Source: Bacteroidota bacterium
GTDB taxonomy: Bacteria > Bacteroidota > Bacteroidia > Chitinophagales > Saprospiraceae
Direction of reading: 5' to 3'
Assembly: GCA_024743405.1 (NCBI GenBank)
Contig: JANSWP010000035.1
Location: 1 to 62,983 of the forward strand
DNA length: 62,983 nt
The notes beneath the pieces were generated by a model that was not told where the DNA came from, ran no database searches, and saw nothing but the letters and a program-made list of their open reading frames with translations. Shown piece by piece: positions 61,455-62,983 of this stretch. The translations under genes were made by a program, and so were the position numbers. Every line of letters begins with the position of its first letter. Within the stretch, counting starts at the first letter, position 1.

Positions 61455-62747
61455 TTATGCTTTTGATAACTCCGTAATTGCTTTGACTAACCTATCCAGA
61501 TCCTTAGTTCGAGTATAAACATTTGGAGTGATTCTCACGCCATGAATATTCTCCCAATTAATAGAAGTCGTATGAATTTTATAATTTTTGAAAAGGAAAT
61601 TGCCGACTTCTCCTGGAGTCATCCCTTCTACTTGTAAAAGGGCAATGGCGCAAGAAAAATTAGGATCAGAGGAGGTTGCAATATTGACTTTGGGAAGATC
61701 TTTTACTTTGTTTGTCCAGTAGTTTTTCAAATAGTGTAACCTTTTTTCCTTTCGTTCTCCACCAATCATTTCATGAAAGTTCACTGCCTGACCGATTGCT
61801 TGTTCGATTGCAAAAGAACGAGTTCCGAGATTCTCAAATTTTCGGATATTATCGTCTTCAGGATTTGCCGCAGCAAAGAGTGGATATAGGTTTTTAATTT
61901 TTTCTTTTTTGACATATAAAAGCCCACTTCCAAAAGGCGCACAAAGCCATTTATGAAGGCTAGTACCAAAGTAATCGCCGCCTAAATCAGGGATTTTATA
62001 ATTTATATGGGCGAAAGAATGAGCCGCATCAATCATCACTTCAATACCTCTTTTATGAGCCTCATCTGCAATCTCTTTAGCGGGTAAAATTTGCCCCATC
62101 CAATTGTTGATATGTGTAATTTGAACCAACTTAGTTTTTTTGGTAAATGCTTCTTTAAACTTGTTGATAATCAATTCTTTGTCGTCAATAGGGAACTCAA
62201 AATCTAGCCATTTTAAGACGATGCCATCTCGATGTTCACGTTGTTTCCAAGCATTGATCATATTTGGATAATCCTGCTTTGTCAATACCACTTCGTCTCC
62301 CGCTTTTAGCCTGAGTCCAAAAATAATAGTTTCCAAAGCTTCCGATGAGTTACGATTGATCGCGATTTCTTCTTTTGAACAACCTGCTAAATCTGCCAAT
62401 TTCATTCGCAAGGGTTCTCGCCCTTGATCCAACGTTCGCCACATATAAAAAGAAGGGGCTTCATTACTTAGCCGATTATATCGTTCCACAGCTTCCTGAA
62501 CGACAAGCGGTTGAGGGCTTACACCTCCATTGTTTAAATTGATGATATTAGTATTTACGGTATAAGCCTGTTGGACATAATGCCAGAAATCTTCATCTGG
62601 CGCTAAGTCCGATGGATGAATACTTTCAACATGTTTTAAGGCACTTATTAATGATTTTCCTTGTACGGAATTATAAAACGGAGCGAGAGCAGAAAGACCC
62701 GCTACACTGGCTATTTTTTGGACAAATTTTCTACGATTGACCGACAT
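61455..62747 (-). CDS. Class V aminotransferase-fold PLP enzyme, Tat-exported
   Basis: 430 aa. The N-terminus SVNRRKFVQKIASVAGLSAL is a twin-arginine signal followed by a hydrophobic stretch. The class V fold is clear: INLNNGGVSPQPLVVQEAVE, NSSEALETIIFGLRLKAGDE, MIDAAHSFAHINYKIPDLGG and the PLP lysine in YFGTSLHKWLCAPFGSGLLY, closest in look to isopenicillin-N epimerase-like proteins. It is a folded periplasmic PLP enzyme; reaction unknown. Single gene. Confidence 0.88.
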   Translation of the reverse strand: MSVNRRKFVQKIASVAGLSALAPFYNSVQGKSLISALKHVESIHPSDLAPDEDFWHYVQQAYTVNTNIINLNNGGVSPQPLVVQEAVERYNRLSNEAPSFYMWRTLDQGREPLRMKLADLAGCSKEEIAINRNSSEALETIIFGLRLKAGDEVVLTKQDYPNMINAWKQREHRDGIVLKWLDFEFPIDDKELIINKFKEAFTKKTKLVQITHINNWMGQILPAKEIADEAHKRGIEVMIDAAHSFAHINYKIPDLGGDYFGTSLHKWLCAPFGSGLLYVKKEKIKNLYPLFAAANPEDDNIRKFENLGTRSFAIEQAIGQAVNFHEMIGGERKEKRLHYLKNYWTNKVKDLPKVNIATSSDPNFSCAIALLQVEGMTPGEVGNFLFKNYKIHTTSINWENIHGVRITPNVYTRTKDLDRLVKAITELSKA

Positions 62748-62875
62748 TTGGTAATGGTTTTAATTTTCATTAAATGGCAAGGTATAACTCTTTTGTCATT
62801 CCTAATGGGGCAGAACCAGTCTATAACTTTCAAATTAGAGTATGTCTAAAAATTTCACAAACTGAGAATCAATGA

Positions 62876-62953
62876 TTTATGGTTCTGGCGATAAATTATT
62901 AAGGGAGTTTGCCGAGGCAAATGACCGCAATAATTTGAAGGCAGGTTCATAAA
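62876..62953. repeat. Short palindrome with GCCGAGGCAAA core
   Basis: TTTATGGTTCTG (from 62876) pairs with CAGGTTCATAAA (to 62953), AAATTATT with AATAATTT, and GTTTGCC with GGCAAAT around GA. The core GCCGAGGCAAA is that of family A. It is a minimal member upstream of the aminotransferase gene. Nothing else seen in 62748-62983. Confidence 0.5.
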
Positions 62954-62983
62954 GCGTTGGTTTTTAGGAAGTAAAAATTTAGA

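Noticed and set aside
1-62983. tRNA and rRNA genes
   Set aside because: I looked for T-loop motifs and conserved rRNA blocks in the gaps and found none; a covariance-model scan would be needed to be certain.

Overview
The window is chromosomal DNA from a Bacteroidota bacterium, most likely a Saprospiria/Saprospiraceae-like marine or freshwater lineage (taxon inferred, not proven). The evidence is AT-rich DNA, almost no Shine-Dalgarno sequences, promoters with a TAnnTTTG-like -7 box, TonB-dependent receptors with CarboxypepD_reg-like N-termini, type IX secretion (T9SS) C-terminal sorting domains, hybrid two-component systems (HTCS), LytS/LytTR pairs, MbnP/MbnH, HYC_CC_PP and CRTAC1-type proteins. 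I saw no rRNA, tRNA, CRISPR array, transposase or phage gene.

Layout. 0-7 kb: minus-strand genes for small exported proteins and one TonB receptor, with duplicated and truncated paralogues. 7-11 kb: a HipA-like kinase/DUF3037 pair, an S4-domain protein, a pseudouridine-synthase N-terminal fragment and a T9SS cargo. 11.8-15.5 kb: a LytS-type kinase with its LytTR regulator, and an SRPBCC protein. 15.7-19.1 kb: a TonB receptor with the decayed C-terminus of a second copy behind it. 19.5-25 kb: a secreted caspase-TPR protein, a beta-helix lipoprotein and an unknown membrane protein interrupted by an in-frame TAG. 25.3-35 kb: two tandem HTCS genes, a glycosyltransferase fusion and recR. 35-41 kb: an amidohydrolase, a large membrane protein and an Lrp/AsnC regulator. 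41-46 kb: a light-dependent DNA-repair island (DUF2805, DASH cryptochrome, DUF2256, FeS photolyase) and a phosphodiesterase. 46.6-53.3 kb: a CRTAC1 lipoprotein and a copper locus (HYC_CC_PP, HMBD, MbnP, two MbnH-like di-heme proteins). 53.8-62.7 kb: an S9 peptidase fused to an FGE-like domain, a decayed gliding-motility-type gene, a metal-receptor protein, a PQQ-type sugar dehydrogenase with a T9SS tail, and a Tat-exported class V aminotransferase.

The most unusual content is non-coding. (1) Seven minus-strand promoters share a strict geometry: usually two 13-bp direct repeats 20-21 bp apart, then 24-25 bp (25 in six of seven), then a [T/C]AnnTTT[G/A] box. Two half-site classes occur (TGCCGAAATARTG-like and TGAAACAATA-like). 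They sit in front of exported-protein genes, and one stands in front of no gene. The two HTCS proteins end in AraC-type DNA-binding domains, which often use 21-bp direct repeats, so they are plausible but unproven regulators. (2) About ten intergenic palindromes of roughly 100-205 bp share a GAGGCAAAA...GAGTATTTTTAAC core, but each has its own matched pair of terminal arms. (3) Four elements share a three-hairpin (cloverleaf-like) plan with unrelated stem sequences; three lie within 4 kb and two bracket a pseudogene. Several genes are truncated or decayed exactly beside these repeats.
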